64,000 nt of DNA, from positions 3,510,001 to 3,574,000 of the forward strand of contig NZ_CP015124.1 in assembly GCF_001678945.1 (NCBI RefSeq), read 5' to 3'. Source of the DNA: Phaeobacter gallaeciensis (lineage in GTDB: Bacteria; Pseudomonadota; Alphaproteobacteria; Rhodobacterales; Rhodobacteraceae). Position 1 is the stretch's first letter; every line of letters begins with the position of its first letter. The notes below the pieces were generated by a model. The model ran no database searches and had not been told where the DNA came from. It saw nothing but the letters and a program-made list of their open reading frames with translations. A program made the translations under genes and the position numbers. This document shows, piece by piece, positions 8,354 to 16,858 of this stretch.

Positions 8354-9115
8354 TCAGCCGAGGCGCATCGGGATACCGGCGGCGGCCATGTGTTCCTTGG
8401 CCTGCTGGATGGTGTATTCGCCGAAGTGGAAGATCGAGGCGGCCAGCACCGCAGAGGCACCGCCTTGGGTGACGCCCTCGACCAGGTGATCCAGCGTGCC
8501 GACCCCGCCCGAGGCGATCACCGGCACATCCACCGCATCCGAGATCGCGCGGGTGAGGGGCAGGTTGAAGCCGGATTTGGTGCCGTCGCGATCCATCGAG
8601 GTCAACAGGATCTCGCCCGCGCCCTTGGCCACAACGGTCTTTGCGAATTCCACGGCATCAATACCGGTTTCGCGGCGTCCGCCGTGGGTGAAGATTTCCC
8701 ATTTGCCCGGCGCGACGGTCTTTGCGTCGATCGCCACCACGATACACTGGCTGCCGAATTGCGCGGCGGCCTCGGCCACCACATCGGGGTTGGCAACGGC
8801 GGCGGAGTTGAAGGAGACCTTGTCGGCCCCGGCCAGCAGAAGCGCGCGCACGTCTTCCTTGGTGCGCACCCCGCCGCCCACGGTGAGCGGTACGAAGCAC
8901 TGCTCGGCGGTGCGGCGCACCATGTCGAACATGGTGCCGCGGTTTTCATGGGTGGCGTGGATGTCGAGGAAACAGATCTCGTCAGCGCCCGCCGCATCAT
9001 AGGCCTTGGCCGCCTCCACGGGATCGCCCGCATCGCGCAGGCCGACGAAGTTCACGCCCTTGACCACGCGGCCATCAGCGACATCGAGACAGGGGATGAT
9101 GCGGGTTTTCAGCAT
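8354..9115 (-). CDS. hisF: imidazole glycerol phosphate synthase, cyclase subunit
   Basis: TIM-barrel subunit that uses ammonia from HisH to form imidazole glycerol phosphate and AICAR. The start [20 protein letters not shown] contains the catalytic Asp 11. The second catalytic Asp is in VVAIDAKTV, and the phosphate-binding phrases [12 protein letters not shown] and [10 protein letters not shown] are intact. 253 residues is normal. The start at ATG 9115 gives the canonical N-terminus; the frame stays open further upstream but that part overlaps the small membrane-protein gene. Confidence 0.96.
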   Translation of the reverse strand: MLKTRIIPCLDVADGRVVKGVNFVGLRDAGDPVEAAKAYDAAGADEICFLDIHATHENRGTMFDMVRRTAEQCFVPLTVGGGVRTKEDVRALLLAGADKVSFNSAAVANPDVVAEAAAQFGSQCIVVAIDAKTVAPGKWEIFTHGGRRETGIDAVEFAKTVVAKGAGEILLTSMDRDGTKSGFNLPLTRAISDAVDVPVIASGGVGTLDHLVEGVTQGGASAVLAASIFHFGEYTIQQAKEHMAAAGIPMRLG

Positions 9116-9117
9116 CT

Positions 9118-9438
9118 TCAGCTCTTTCTTTTCCGGAGTGCGCCGATCAATGCCAGAATGGCCCAGGAAAGACCAGCGCCCATGACAAAGGGGGCAAAGA
9201 CAAGTGGCCCCCAGGCCGCGAACAGTCCCAGCGCATAAGCCGTGTCGCTGATATCGCGGCCAAGGAGGAGGCAGGGCGCGGCAAAGCCTTCGTTGATGGA
9301 GCAACCAAGGACCGTGCTGAGGAACAAGACCGCGCCGAAGGCCAGTGCCCAGAGCAGGATGGGGCCAAGGGTCAGCAGCGCAAGGATGCGATGCGCATTG
9401 CGTTCGATGGCTGGTCCCTGTCCCGGCTCCTGCGCCAT
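9118..9438 (-). CDS. small integral membrane protein between hisA and hisF
   Basis: A 106-residue protein with two or three hydrophobic segments (around residues 17-43 and 62-100) and a basic tail (RKRKS). It includes two Cys, one in LGCSI and one in APCLLL. It lies tightly between hisA (4 bases away) and hisF (2 bases away), so it is almost certainly co-transcribed. It has no recognisable catalytic motif. A link with histidine synthesis is not implied by sequence. Confidence 0.65.
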   Translation of the reverse strand: MAQEPGQGPAIERNAHRILALLTLGPILLWALAFGAVLFLSTVLGCSINEGFAAPCLLLGRDISDTAYALGLFAAWGPLVFAPFVMGAGLSWAILALIGALRKRKS

Positions 9439-9442
9439 GGGA

Positions 9443-10165
9443 TCAGCCTTTCAGGATGGCCAGCGCCTCAGCGAGGTCGATGGCGCCGTCATAAAGCGCG
9501 CGGCCCGAGATGGCGCCATTGAGCGGTGCACCGCAGGATTTCAGCGCTCGAAGGTCCTCAAGCGAGGAGACCCCGCCGGAGGCGATCACCGGGATCGAGA
9601 CCGCATTGGCCAGATCGGCAGTGGCCTGCACGTTGGGGCCCTTCATCGCGCCATCGCGCATGATGTCGGTGTAGATGATGGCGGCAACGCCTGCGTCCTC
9701 GAAGGATCGTGCAAGATCGGTGACCATCACGTCGGTTTCCTCGGCCCAGCCTTTGGTTGCGACCTTGCCGTTGCGGGCATCGATGCCGACGGCGACCTTG
9801 CCGGGGAATTCGCGCGCTGCGTCGCGCACCAGAACGGGGTTTTCCACCGCTACAGTGCCAAGGATCACCCGGGCCAGCCCCTTGTCGATCCAGTTTTCGA
9901 TGGTTTTCATGTCGCGGATGCCGCCGCCCAGCTGTGCGGGCACCTTGCATTGCTTGAGGATTTCCTCGACCGGGGCGGCGTTCACCGGCTCACCTGCAAA
10001 GGCACCGTTCAGATCGACGAGGTGCAGCCATTCGCAGCCCTTTTCGACGAACTCCAGCGCCTGGGCGGCGGGGTTGTCGTTGAACACGGTGGTCTTGTCC
10101 ATGTCGCCATGCAGAAGGCGCACGGCCTGGCCGTCCTTGAGGTCGATGGCGGGATAAAGGATCAT
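9443..10165 (-). CDS. hisA: phosphoribosylformimino-5-aminoimidazole carboxamide ribotide isomerase
   Basis: TIM-barrel isomerase preceding the HisFH step. The N-terminus [17 protein letters not shown] carries the catalytic Asp in PAID; the second is in [17 protein letters not shown]. The phosphate loop VIASGGVSS is present. Start ATG 10165 gives 240 residues and the family N-terminus, with AAAGG nine bases upstream; ATG 10183 is the in-frame alternative without a ribosome site. Confidence 0.95.
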   Translation of the reverse strand: MILYPAIDLKDGQAVRLLHGDMDKTTVFNDNPAAQALEFVEKGCEWLHLVDLNGAFAGEPVNAAPVEEILKQCKVPAQLGGGIRDMKTIENWIDKGLARVILGTVAVENPVLVRDAAREFPGKVAVGIDARNGKVATKGWAEETDVMVTDLARSFEDAGVAAIIYTDIMRDGAMKGPNVQATADLANAVSIPVIASGGVSSLEDLRALKSCGAPLNGAISGRALYDGAIDLAEALAILKG

Positions 10166-10323
10166 GTCGCTGGCCTTTGTCATCAATGGGCGCCGCCGGG
10201 CTGGCGGCAGGGTTTTGCCGGTTCTATGGCACGGTCGGCGCCGGGATTGCAACGCGACCCAAAGTCAAGCTTGCCTGAAAACCACATGCCGCGCCAAGGT
10301 GGGGCAAACAGGGAGGTTTTGAG

Positions 10324-10722
10324 ATGAAGACAGTCACATTGGGTCTGGCGCTGGCGATGTCGCTGGCCACCGGCGCGCTGGCCGATCAGGTTGCTGGCAA
10401 ATGGAAGACCGAGGAGGGCGATGAAGGCGGTTATTTGCACGTGGATATTGCGCCCTGCGGCGCCAGCATTTGCGGCACCATCGCCACCGCCTATGACGCA
10501 AATGGCGGCGTGTCGGCGGATTATGAGCATCTGGGCAAGAAGCTGATCTGGGATATGAAGGCCGATGGTGGCGGCAGCTATTCCGGGGGTAAGATCTGGG
10601 CGCCCGATGCGGACAAGACCTACAAGTCCAAGATGTCGCTGGACGGCAACCGCCTGACCGTCAAGGGGTGCGTCGCAGGCGGGCTGATCTGCCGGGGACA
10701 GACCTGGAAACGGGTCAACTGA
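10324..10722 (+). CDS. exported DUF2147 protein
   Basis: A 132-residue protein with a ~20-residue signal peptide ending near GALA. The mature domain matches DUF2147: VAGKWKTEEG, then HVDIAPCGASICGTI, then GGKIWAPDADKTYKSKMSLDGN, ending in CRGQTWKRV. Four Cys residues could form disulfides in the periplasm. A good AGGGAGG ribosome site precedes ATG 10324. It is divergent from hisA and transcribed alone; function unknown. Confidence 0.8.
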   Translation: MKTVTLGLALAMSLATGALADQVAGKWKTEEGDEGGYLHVDIAPCGASICGTIATAYDANGGVSADYEHLGKKLIWDMKADGGGSYSGGKIWAPDADKTYKSKMSLDGNRLTVKGCVAGGLICRGQTWKRVN

Positions 10723-10770
10723 GAAACGGGTGAAGTGATCTCCCGCCGCATGGACGCGCCGGGACGTGGA

Positions 10771-11100
10771 TCATAGCAGCCCAAGCTGAACCGGGATCGG
10801 CACAAAACCACGGCGGACCTGCCGGTCCCGCACCGTTTCGAACAGATGCATCGCCTCGGCGTGCTGGTTGAAATAGGCACGCCGTTCCTGACCTCCGGGG
10901 GCGGCGATCGGACCTAGGGCCTGCTCGACGCACCAGTCGCCAAACAGGGTCTGGCTCAGCCGCAGCACGCAATAGCGGTGGCGGCCGTCGATATGGTCGA
11001 ATTTTTCCAGTCTGATCTGCAAAGGGGCGGGGCCTGAACGGGTTTCACACCGGTTCCATATGCCGCGAAGCGGGCGCACTGTCCATCGCCGTGCCGTCAC
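10771..11100 (-). CDS. WGR-domain-like small protein
   Basis: A 109-residue protein whose central part resembles a WGR domain: RLEKFDHIDGRHRYCVLRLSQ, then LFGDWCVEQALGPIAAPGGQ, then YFNQHAEAMHLFETVRDRQVRRGF. The Trp-Gly-Arg triad itself is degenerate (ALGPIA). WGR domains occur in PARPs and as short stand-alone bacterial proteins, where their role is unclear. The start is uncertain (GTG 11100, possibly further in). It lies downstream of the HasA-RTX gene on the same strand. Confidence 0.55.
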   Translation of the reverse strand: MTARRWTVRPLRGIWNRCETRSGPAPLQIRLEKFDHIDGRHRYCVLRLSQTLFGDWCVEQALGPIAAPGGQERRAYFNQHAEAMHLFETVRDRQVRRGFVPIPVQLGLL

Positions 11101-11181
11101 AATTGCCGTATGTTTGATTGCTGTGTGGCATCGGCTGGGGCCAGCCCCCGTAATGGGGAGCTGGCGGAGAGGTAGGGGTGA

Positions 11182-12177
11182 TCAGAAGAGGAAATCATCC
11201 GCCGTGAGGTCATCCAGGCTGACGCCGTTCAGGATGATGACGTTCTGCCCATCATCGCCCATGTCGTAGATCACGCGGCTGCCCGTGTCGGTCGCGGCAT
11301 CGACAAAGGCGTCGAGGCTGGTCGCCTCATCCGTGAGAGCAGAGAGGTCCAGCACGTCCTCACCAATGGTGAAGTCCCGGACCACGTCGCGGCCAAAGTT
11401 GCCTTTGAAGATAAAGGTATCCTCGCCGCTGCCACCGGTCAGCTTGTCGCGGCCGCCGCCGCCGTTCAGCACGTCGTTATGCGCACCGCCTTTCAGCTTG
11501 TCCGCGTGGGCGCCGCCCAGCAGAGTATCCTCGCCTTTGCCGCCTTTCAGAACGTCACGGCCAAGACCGCCTTTCAGCTTGTCGTCCTGCGCACCGCCGA
11601 GCAGCGTGTCACGGCCCTTGGCGCCGATCAGAACGTCCTCGCCGCGATTGCCCTGCAGACGGTCATTGCCAAGGCCGCCTTTCAGACGGTCATCATTGCC
11701 GAAGCCGCTGAAGCTGTCATCACCAGCGGAGCCGAAGAAGCGGATGTCCTGCGCTTTCAGCTGATCGATCAGCGGTTCGAAATCCGCGTCCAGCATGCCG
11801 TAGATCAGCGCCGCCGAGGCATCGGCGCCGTCGACAGCGGGGGAAAACTCGATGGAATAATCCAGCTGATCCAGCGCGATGTCCTGTGTGCCGTTCTCCG
11901 CGTCGGTTGCGGTGGCGCCATAGCCCAGTTCAATTCCGCTGACCGTCCCGCTGAGCGTGTGGGTGCTCATGCTGTAAACAATGTCGTCGCGCAGGATATA
12001 GGCCTGTGCATCCGGGGTTGCGGTGTCAGTGATCTGTGCCTCGGCGCCGGCGTAATCGCCGCCCAGGCCGTTGGAGAAGACACCGCGCCCGGCGGATTCG
12101 AAATTGGCGCTGAAGTCTTCGATATAGGCGGTGAAGTCGGTAACCTGGCGGTTGCCGGTTGTGATGGTGATCGTCAT
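11182..12177 (-). CDS. HasA-like heme-binding domain fused to RTX calcium-binding repeats (type I secreted)
   Basis: A 331-residue protein. Residues 1-~145 resemble the hemophore HasA: an N-terminal strand/helix region, then DIVYSMSTHTLSGTVSGIELGYG, which matches the HasA stretch holding the heme ligand Tyr75 and its partner His83. Here they are Tyr68 and His73, with the loop three residues shorter. A later ALIYGMLDADFEPLIDQL also fits. No His is present where Serratia HasA has His32. Residues ~155-265 are GGxGxDxLxGG-type RTX repeats, and the end is DDFLF, typical of type I secretion signals. Start ATG 12177 has AGGAG. No ABC/HlyD exporter or heme receptor is nearby. Confidence 0.75.
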   Translation of the reverse strand: MTITITTGNRQVTDFTAYIEDFSANFESAGRGVFSNGLGGDYAGAEAQITDTATPDAQAYILRDDIVYSMSTHTLSGTVSGIELGYGATATDAENGTQDIALDQLDYSIEFSPAVDGADASAALIYGMLDADFEPLIDQLKAQDIRFFGSAGDDSFSGFGNDDRLKGGLGNDRLQGNRGEDVLIGAKGRDTLLGGAQDDKLKGGLGRDVLKGGKGEDTLLGGAHADKLKGGAHNDVLNGGGGRDKLTGGSGEDTFIFKGNFGRDVVRDFTIGEDVLDLSALTDEATSLDAFVDAATDTGSRVIYDMGDDGQNVIILNGVSLDDLTADDFLF

Positions 12178-12570
12178 GGCATCTCCTGTGCCGACCTTCC
12201 GCTGATCGCATGACAAGCGTCAGATGGGGCCGGGCGTGACCGTGTTCGCGTTGCAAAATTCAAATGATTTGCTGGGTCGGGGATGCGGCAGAGCTGCTGC
12301 ATGGTGACTGGGCATTGGGCCACAGAGTCCGGTACCTGGCAGGGCTGTGCTACTCAGCCTGATAAAAATTGTCAAGAAAGGGCGGGTGGAAAACGCGGCG
12401 GGGCGTGAGGGGGGGCGCCTGGCGCAAACGCCGGTGCCGGACTGCGGGAGGGCAGCCCGGCGGGAACAACGCGCCAGATTGGAAGCTTCACCCGCGGCGC
12501 GTTGATCTCTGGGACCGGTCCGACTGCTCCGTCAGACCGGTCTATCAGGTAGGCCTATCAGGCAGGCCGA
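12178..12570. other. intergenic region upstream of the HasA-RTX gene
   Basis: Non-coding as far as can be seen. It contains a palindrome-like element with GCAAA/TTTGC arms (12253-12272), 76-95 bases ahead of the HasA-RTX start, a possible operator. It also holds two 13-bp tandem copies of TATCAGGYAGGCC (12543-12568) directly beside the peroxiredoxin stop codon. Confidence 0.4.
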
Positions 12571-13107
12571 TCAGACGGCGCCGGTGTATTCGCCGCGCGC
12601 CGGATAGTCGTTGGCGATGGCGAAATCGAGGGCTGATACCAGTTCCGAGAAATGCGGACGCACGAAGGGCATGGTCTGAACCGAGCCGTAGTAGAGGGTC
12701 TGCTCGGGGGTCACCATGAACAGGCCCGGCTCGGAGAACAGCGCGGGCTCTTCCAGACCGATCGAGGTGGTGCCACGCGAGGTCGAGATGTAGAGGCCCC
12801 ATTCCTTTGCCACGTCCAGCGGCAGATCATAGGCAAAGCGCAGGGATTTGGCTTCGATCTTGTCGGCCATCGCCTGGGTGCGCTCTTCGCCGTCGGCGCT
12901 GATGGCGATGGTGGCAACGCCGCGCTCAGCGAAATCGGCGGTCTTCTTTTCCAGCTCTTTCAGGTAGTTGGCGCAGATCGGGCAGTGCAGGCCCCGGTAA
13001 AAACAGATGACGGTGCCGCGTTCGCTGTCTGCCTTGGACAGATCAAAGGTGCCGCCGCCCAGCAGCGGCAGGGACAGGTTCGGGGTTTTCTGGCGGGGGA
13101 TCAGCAT
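12571..13107 (-). CDS. peroxiredoxin-like (AhpC/TSA) protein
   Basis: A 178-residue thioredoxin-fold protein of the AhpC/TSA family. The active-site region reads FYRGLHCPICANYLKELE, with Cys42 and Cys45 in a CPIC arrangement, preceded by an AhpC-like start (PNLSLPLLGGGTFDL). It probably reduces peroxides with thiol recycling. Start ATG 13107 has GGAGA upstream. It is divergently transcribed from an AraC-type regulator 136 bases away, which is the natural candidate for its control. Confidence 0.8.
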   Translation of the reverse strand: MLIPRQKTPNLSLPLLGGGTFDLSKADSERGTVICFYRGLHCPICANYLKELEKKTADFAERGVATIAISADGEERTQAMADKIEAKSLRFAYDLPLDVAKEWGLYISTSRGTTSIGLEEPALFSEPGLFMVTPEQTLYYGSVQTMPFVRPHFSELVSALDFAIANDYPARGEYTGAV

Positions 13108-13243
13108 AGCAGGTCTCCGAGTATGAATGTTGCTGCCGCATAAGCGGCCGTGAGTGATGGTGGTGGCCTTGTGCAACGGATCATTGCTTGAAAAATCCGA
13201 AAAATCTGACAAAAACACCGGAACTCTGCACGGGAGAGAGATA

Positions 13244-13972
13244 ATGGACAGATTGTCGAGCCTGATGGCCCGGTTTCGCATGACGGTCGAGGTGGCAACG
13301 CCGGAGGCGGCAAACCTGCGTGTCTATACCGATCCGGACGGGGCTTTGGCGCGGCTGGTGTTCTTTGCCGGTGGGGCGGTGCCGCAGGCAGAAGACGGAC
13401 CCAGCCTTGCGCTGCGGGTGGACTGGGCCGGGGAGCATAATCCGCTGGTGGCTGCATTGCCGGTGCGGGTCGAAGTGGCTTTGGCTGACGCGACAGGGCT
13501 GTGCGCGGTGCTCGATCTGATGCAGCAGGAGCTGGCCGTGCACCGCTGCGGCGCCGAGAGTATTCTGGCCAGCCTGGGGCAGGCGGCCATGGTGCGGCTG
13601 TTGCGGCACCTAATCGAGGTGGGCACGGCGGAGCCGGGCCTGTTGGCGGGGCTTTCTGATGCGCGGCTGGCCCGCGCCATCGTGGCGATGCATGACCATC
13701 CGGGCCGGGTCTGGACCACGCAAGATCTAGCGACCGAGGCGGGCCTGTCCCTGTCACGGTTTTCCGAGTTGTTTTCCCAGCAGGTCGGCGAAAGCCCGAT
13801 GCATTATCTGCGGCGCTGGCGGCTGACACTGGCGCGGCAGGACATGCTGCGCGGTGATCGGGTCGAGGCGGTGGCCCGCCGCTATGCCTATGATTCCCCC
13901 GAAGGCTTCACCCGCGCCTTTCGCAAGGCTTATGGCTGCGCTCCGGTGTCTTTACGCAAAAGCGCAGCCTAA
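13244..13972 (+). CDS. AraC family transcriptional regulator
   Basis: 242 residues. The N-terminal half resembles the cupin sensor domain of AraC regulators of the AraC_binding/cupin_6 type. The C-terminal ~100 residues contain two helix-turn-helix motifs, WTTQDLATEAGLSLSRFSELFSQ and VEAVARRYAYDSPEGFTRAF, ending in the family phrase YGCAPVSLR. Start ATG 13244 is preceded by GGGAGAGAG. It lies divergent from the peroxiredoxin-like gene; by common arrangement it likely regulates that gene. The effector is unknown. Confidence 0.85.
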   Translation: MDRLSSLMARFRMTVEVATPEAANLRVYTDPDGALARLVFFAGGAVPQAEDGPSLALRVDWAGEHNPLVAALPVRVEVALADATGLCAVLDLMQQELAVHRCGAESILASLGQAAMVRLLRHLIEVGTAEPGLLAGLSDARLARAIVAMHDHPGRVWTTQDLATEAGLSLSRFSELFSQQVGESPMHYLRRWRLTLARQDMLRGDRVEAVARRYAYDSPEGFTRAFRKAYGCAPVSLRKSAA

Positions 13973-13996
13973 GCCGCAGCGGGAGCAGGGGCGGCG

Positions 13997-14635
13997 TCAG
14001 GGCGCCCAGGTCAGGAAATTGCCGATCATGCGCAGGCCGACGTGTTGGCTTTTCTCCGGGTGGAACTGCATGCCCAGCATGGTGCCCTTGCCGATGACGG
14101 CGGTAACATCGCCGCCATAGTCCACATGCGCCAGCCGCTCGGCCGGGTCCGCGACGCGGAAATGGTAGGAATGCACGAAGTAGCAGTGATCGCCCGATGA
14201 AATACCTGCAAACACCGGGTGGTCGTGGTCGATCACCAGATCGTTCCAGCCCATATGTGGCACCTTCAGGGCGGGATCCTCGGGGGTGATCTTCACCACA
14301 TCGCCGCCCACCCAGTCCAGACCGGGGGTGTCTTCGTATTCGTGGCCGGTGGTGGCCATCAGCTGCATGCCGACGCAGATTCCAAGGAAAGGACGTCCCT
14401 TGTCCTCGACCGCGTGGACCATGGCATCATAGATGCCCTTGTGACCGCGCAGCTCGGCGGCGCAGGCGGGAAAGGCACCATCGCCGGGCAGCACCAGACG
14501 GTCTGCCCGGGCCACCACATCGGCGTCGGATGTGACCACAACCTCACCCGCGTCCATTTCGCGCGCCATGCGCTGAAAGGCTTTTTCGGCAGAGTGGAGA
14601 TTGCCGCTTTCGTAATCGATGATCGCCGTCAGCAT
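13997..14635 (-). CDS. hisH: imidazole glycerol phosphate synthase, glutaminase subunit
   Basis: Class I glutamine amidotransferase that feeds ammonia to HisF. The nucleophile elbow is GICVGMQLM, the catalytic His-x-Glu is QFHPEKSQ, and the N-terminus IIDYESGNLHSAEKAFQ is canonical. 212 residues is the normal length. It is separated from hisA-hisF-hisE by about 3.8 kb of accessory genes but lies on the same strand. Confidence 0.96.
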   Translation of the reverse strand: MLTAIIDYESGNLHSAEKAFQRMAREMDAGEVVVTSDADVVARADRLVLPGDGAFPACAAELRGHKGIYDAMVHAVEDKGRPFLGICVGMQLMATTGHEYEDTPGLDWVGGDVVKITPEDPALKVPHMGWNDLVIDHDHPVFAGISSGDHCYFVHSYHFRVADPAERLAHVDYGGDVTAVIGKGTMLGMQFHPEKSQHVGLRMIGNFLTWAP

Positions 14636-14690
14636 GGGGCCTGGTCCTTCCTGTCTTGCGTCTTTGAAGTGGCCGGAAACCGTCCCGGGG

Positions 14691-15299
14691 TCAAGAGGGC
14701 GCTACAGGCTCCAGCCGGTCCAGAAGGGCGATCACCTGCGTCAAAGGGCCGTCGTCGATGGGGGGGGGCGGGTTGCCGAACTCCCCGGCGAGGTAGAGCA
14801 GGGTAAACCCGTGGATCAGCGACCAGATCTGGGTTTCCACCACCAGTCGGTCTTGACCGGGCGCCACAAAGGGCGCGGCCACCGCGCGCAAGGTCAGATA
14901 GGCGTCGGCCTCTTCCTTGCCACCGCCATGGACCAGACCCGCAAGTCCCTGATCGCCAAAGATCACCGCGAGGATGCCGGGATGATCCAGCCCGAATTGC
15001 AGATAGCCCTGGCACAGCGAGTGGACCCGCCCGTGGGGATCCTGCGCGCCGCTGTCGCAGGCGCTTTGCAGGTAGGAGGAAAACAGACGGAAGCCTTCCT
15101 CGGCGATGGCTTGTTTCAACCCCGCCAGCCCGTCGAAATGATGCGCGGGCGCCGCGTGCGACACCCCGGCGCGTGCAGCGCATTTGCGCAAAGACAGCGC
15201 GCTGAGGCCGCCTTCCTCCAGGAGATCGATGCCTGCCTTGATCAGAGCGGCCTTCAGGTCGCCGTGGTGATGGCGGCTTTTCACGTCTTCTTTTGTCAT
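14691..15299 (-). CDS. TetR/AcrR family repressor
   Basis: A TetR-type regulator. The N-terminal HTH region is HHHGDLKAALIKAGIDLLEEGG followed by LSLRKCAARAGVSHAAPAHHFDG. The C-terminal ligand domain includes LCQGYLQFGLDHPGILAVIFGD. Start ATG 15299 is taken; ATG 15320 is in frame but would place a 15-bp palindrome immediately upstream of it, with no ribosome site. It is divergent from the DUF2306 gene, with two similar palindromes in the shared intergenic region, which strongly suggests autoregulation and control of that neighbour. Confidence 0.85.
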   Translation of the reverse strand: MTKEDVKSRHHHGDLKAALIKAGIDLLEEGGLSALSLRKCAARAGVSHAAPAHHFDGLAGLKQAIAEEGFRLFSSYLQSACDSGAQDPHGRVHSLCQGYLQFGLDHPGILAVIFGDQGLAGLVHGGGKEEADAYLTLRAVAAPFVAPGQDRLVVETQIWSLIHGFTLLYLAGEFGNPPPPIDDGPLTQVIALLDRLEPVAPS

Positions 15300-15320
15300 G
15301 CGGCAGGTATCGCCCTTCAT

Positions 15321-15335
15321 CTTGACGGCGTCAAG
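15321..15335. promoter_or_regulatory. candidate TetR operator, copy 1
   Basis: Perfect palindrome CTTGACG-G-CGTCAAG, adjacent to the regulator gene. It shares the pattern CTTGAC-N3-GTMAAG with copy 2, centred 34 bp away. Confidence 0.6.
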
Positions 15336-15352
15336 TTTGCCTGCCAGATGTT

Positions 15353-15371
15353 AACTTGACAGTGTAAAGTT
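15353..15371. promoter_or_regulatory. candidate TetR operator, copy 2
   Basis: Near-perfect 19-bp palindrome AACTTGACA-G-TGTAAAGTT (one mismatched pair). It contains TTGACA, which could be a -35 box, so repressor binding would block the promoter of the divergent membrane-protein gene. Confidence 0.6.
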
Positions 15372-15402
15372 TGAGTCGCCCAAGGGCGCAAGGAGGGATG
15401 AG

Positions 15403-16038
15403 ATGTCGAGTGAAACCCGGGCGATGGGCTATCCCAGATGGGTTATCATGACGGTGTGGGTGTCTGCGGTGCTGATCGCGGTGGGATCTTACCGGTTCCT
15501 GATTGCCGATATCGCGCTGGTGATGCCCGCGATGCTGCATCACGCGTTGGAGCGGCCGTTGATGCTCTACCTGCACATCGGCCTTGCGCCGATCTCGCTG
15601 GCACTGCTGCCGGTGCAGTTCTCCACGAGGATCCGTCAGCGGCGCCGTGGGCTGCACCGCTGGCTGGGGCGTCTATACGGCGTCGCGATCCTGCTGGCCG
15701 GGATCAGCGGTATCTGGCTGGCCTATACAACCGAGGAGGGGCCGGTGGCCGCGGCGGGCCTGGGGGTGTTGTCGCTGCTCTGGCTGTGGGTGACCGGCAC
15801 GGCGATCTGGCACGTCTGGAACCGCCGGATCGCGCAGCACCGGGTCTGGATGATCCGATCTGCCGCACTGACGCTGGCGGCGGTAACGCTGCGGATCTAT
15901 CTGCCGATCGGGGTGGCTACCGTGGGGTTTGAGGCCAGCTATCCGATCATCTGCTGGCTGGCCTGGGTGCCCAATCTGCTGCTCGCGGAATGGATCCTGC
16001 GCCGGGGCCGTGGCGCGCCGCTGGGCGCCACGGTCTGA
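15403..16038 (+). CDS. DUF2306 family integral membrane protein
   Basis: 211 residues with about six hydrophobic segments. The family phrases RRGLHRWLGRLYGVAILLAGISG and RIAQHRVWMIRSAALTLAAVTLRIYLP are clear; they contain conserved His and Arg residues between helices. Function is unknown for DUF2306. A GGAGGGATGAG ribosome site precedes ATG 15403. It pairs divergently with a TetR repressor and two palindromic operators, so it is probably induced by a small molecule. Confidence 0.8.
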   Translation: MSSETRAMGYPRWVIMTVWVSAVLIAVGSYRFLIADIALVMPAMLHHALERPLMLYLHIGLAPISLALLPVQFSTRIRQRRRGLHRWLGRLYGVAILLAGISGIWLAYTTEEGPVAAAGLGVLSLLWLWVTGTAIWHVWNRRIAQHRVWMIRSAALTLAAVTLRIYLPIGVATVGFEASYPIICWLAWVPNLLLAEWILRRGRGAPLGATV

Positions 16039-16056
16039 TTGCGGTCTGAAAAGACG

Positions 16057-16644
16057 TCAGAGCGCGCCCTTGGTCGACGGGATGGCGTCTGCCTTGCGCG
16101 GGTCGGTTTCGACCGCATCGCGCAGGGCGCGGGCCACGGCCTTGAACGCCGCTTCGGCGATGTGATGGCTGTTGAACCCGTGGAGCTGGTCGATATGCAG
16201 GGTGATGCCTCCATGGGTGCTGAGCGCCTGAAAGAATTCGCGCACCAGTTCCGTATCGAAGGTGCCGATCTTGGGCGTCGGCAGGGTGACGTTCCAGATC
16301 AGGAAGGGGCGCGCCGACAGGTCCAGCGCGCAGCGCACCTGGGCATCGTCCATCGGCAGGTGGCATTCGCCATAGCGGCGGATGCCTTTCTTGTCGCCAA
16401 GCGCGGCGACCAGCGCCTGACCCAGCGCAATGCCCGTATCCTCGACCGTGTGGTGATCGTCGATGTGGTAATCACCCTTGGCGCGAATGGTCATGTCGAT
16501 CAGCGAGTGCCGCGCCAGCTGGTCCAGCATGTGATCGAAAAAGCCGACACCGGTCTGGTTGTCATATGCCCCGGTACCATCGAGGTTGATCTCCACCGAA
16601 ATCTCGGTCTCGGCGGTGGAGCGGGTGATCTGAGCGCTGCGCAT
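16057..16644 (-). CDS. hisB: imidazoleglycerol-phosphate dehydratase
   Basis: Sixth-step histidine enzyme (mono-functional, no phosphatase domain). The Mn-binding motifs HHTVEDTGI and [12 protein letters not shown] are intact, with the conserved [15 protein letters not shown]. 195 residues is normal. Start ATG 16644 follows AAGGA. The DUF2306 gene ends 18 bases from hisB, convergent to it, which separates hisB from hisH. Confidence 0.96.
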   Translation of the reverse strand: MRSAQITRSTAETEISVEINLDGTGAYDNQTGVGFFDHMLDQLARHSLIDMTIRAKGDYHIDDHHTVEDTGIALGQALVAALGDKKGIRRYGECHLPMDDAQVRCALDLSARPFLIWNVTLPTPKIGTFDTELVREFFQALSTHGGITLHIDQLHGFNSHHIAEAAFKAVARALRDAVETDPRKADAIPSTKGAL

Positions 16645-16858
16645 CTGCGGGCCATCCTTCGTCAAACTGCCCCTTGGGCCATATGGCGCCCATGGGCTGG
16701 TGCTGCGCTTATAGGGTGCAGGGGCTGTCTCACTCAAGAGCGCGTAAATCGAAACTCGGGCCCTGTTGCAGCTGCATCTGTGGGATTGCGCCTGCCTGCG
16801 CGGCGTGCCAGCTTAGCGGCCAAATCGTTACTCAAGAAAACCCAATGAAGGGGCGCCC

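Noticed and set aside
7919-9238. Plus-strand frame opposite hisE and hisF
   Set aside because: Antisense shadow of two canonical histidine genes.
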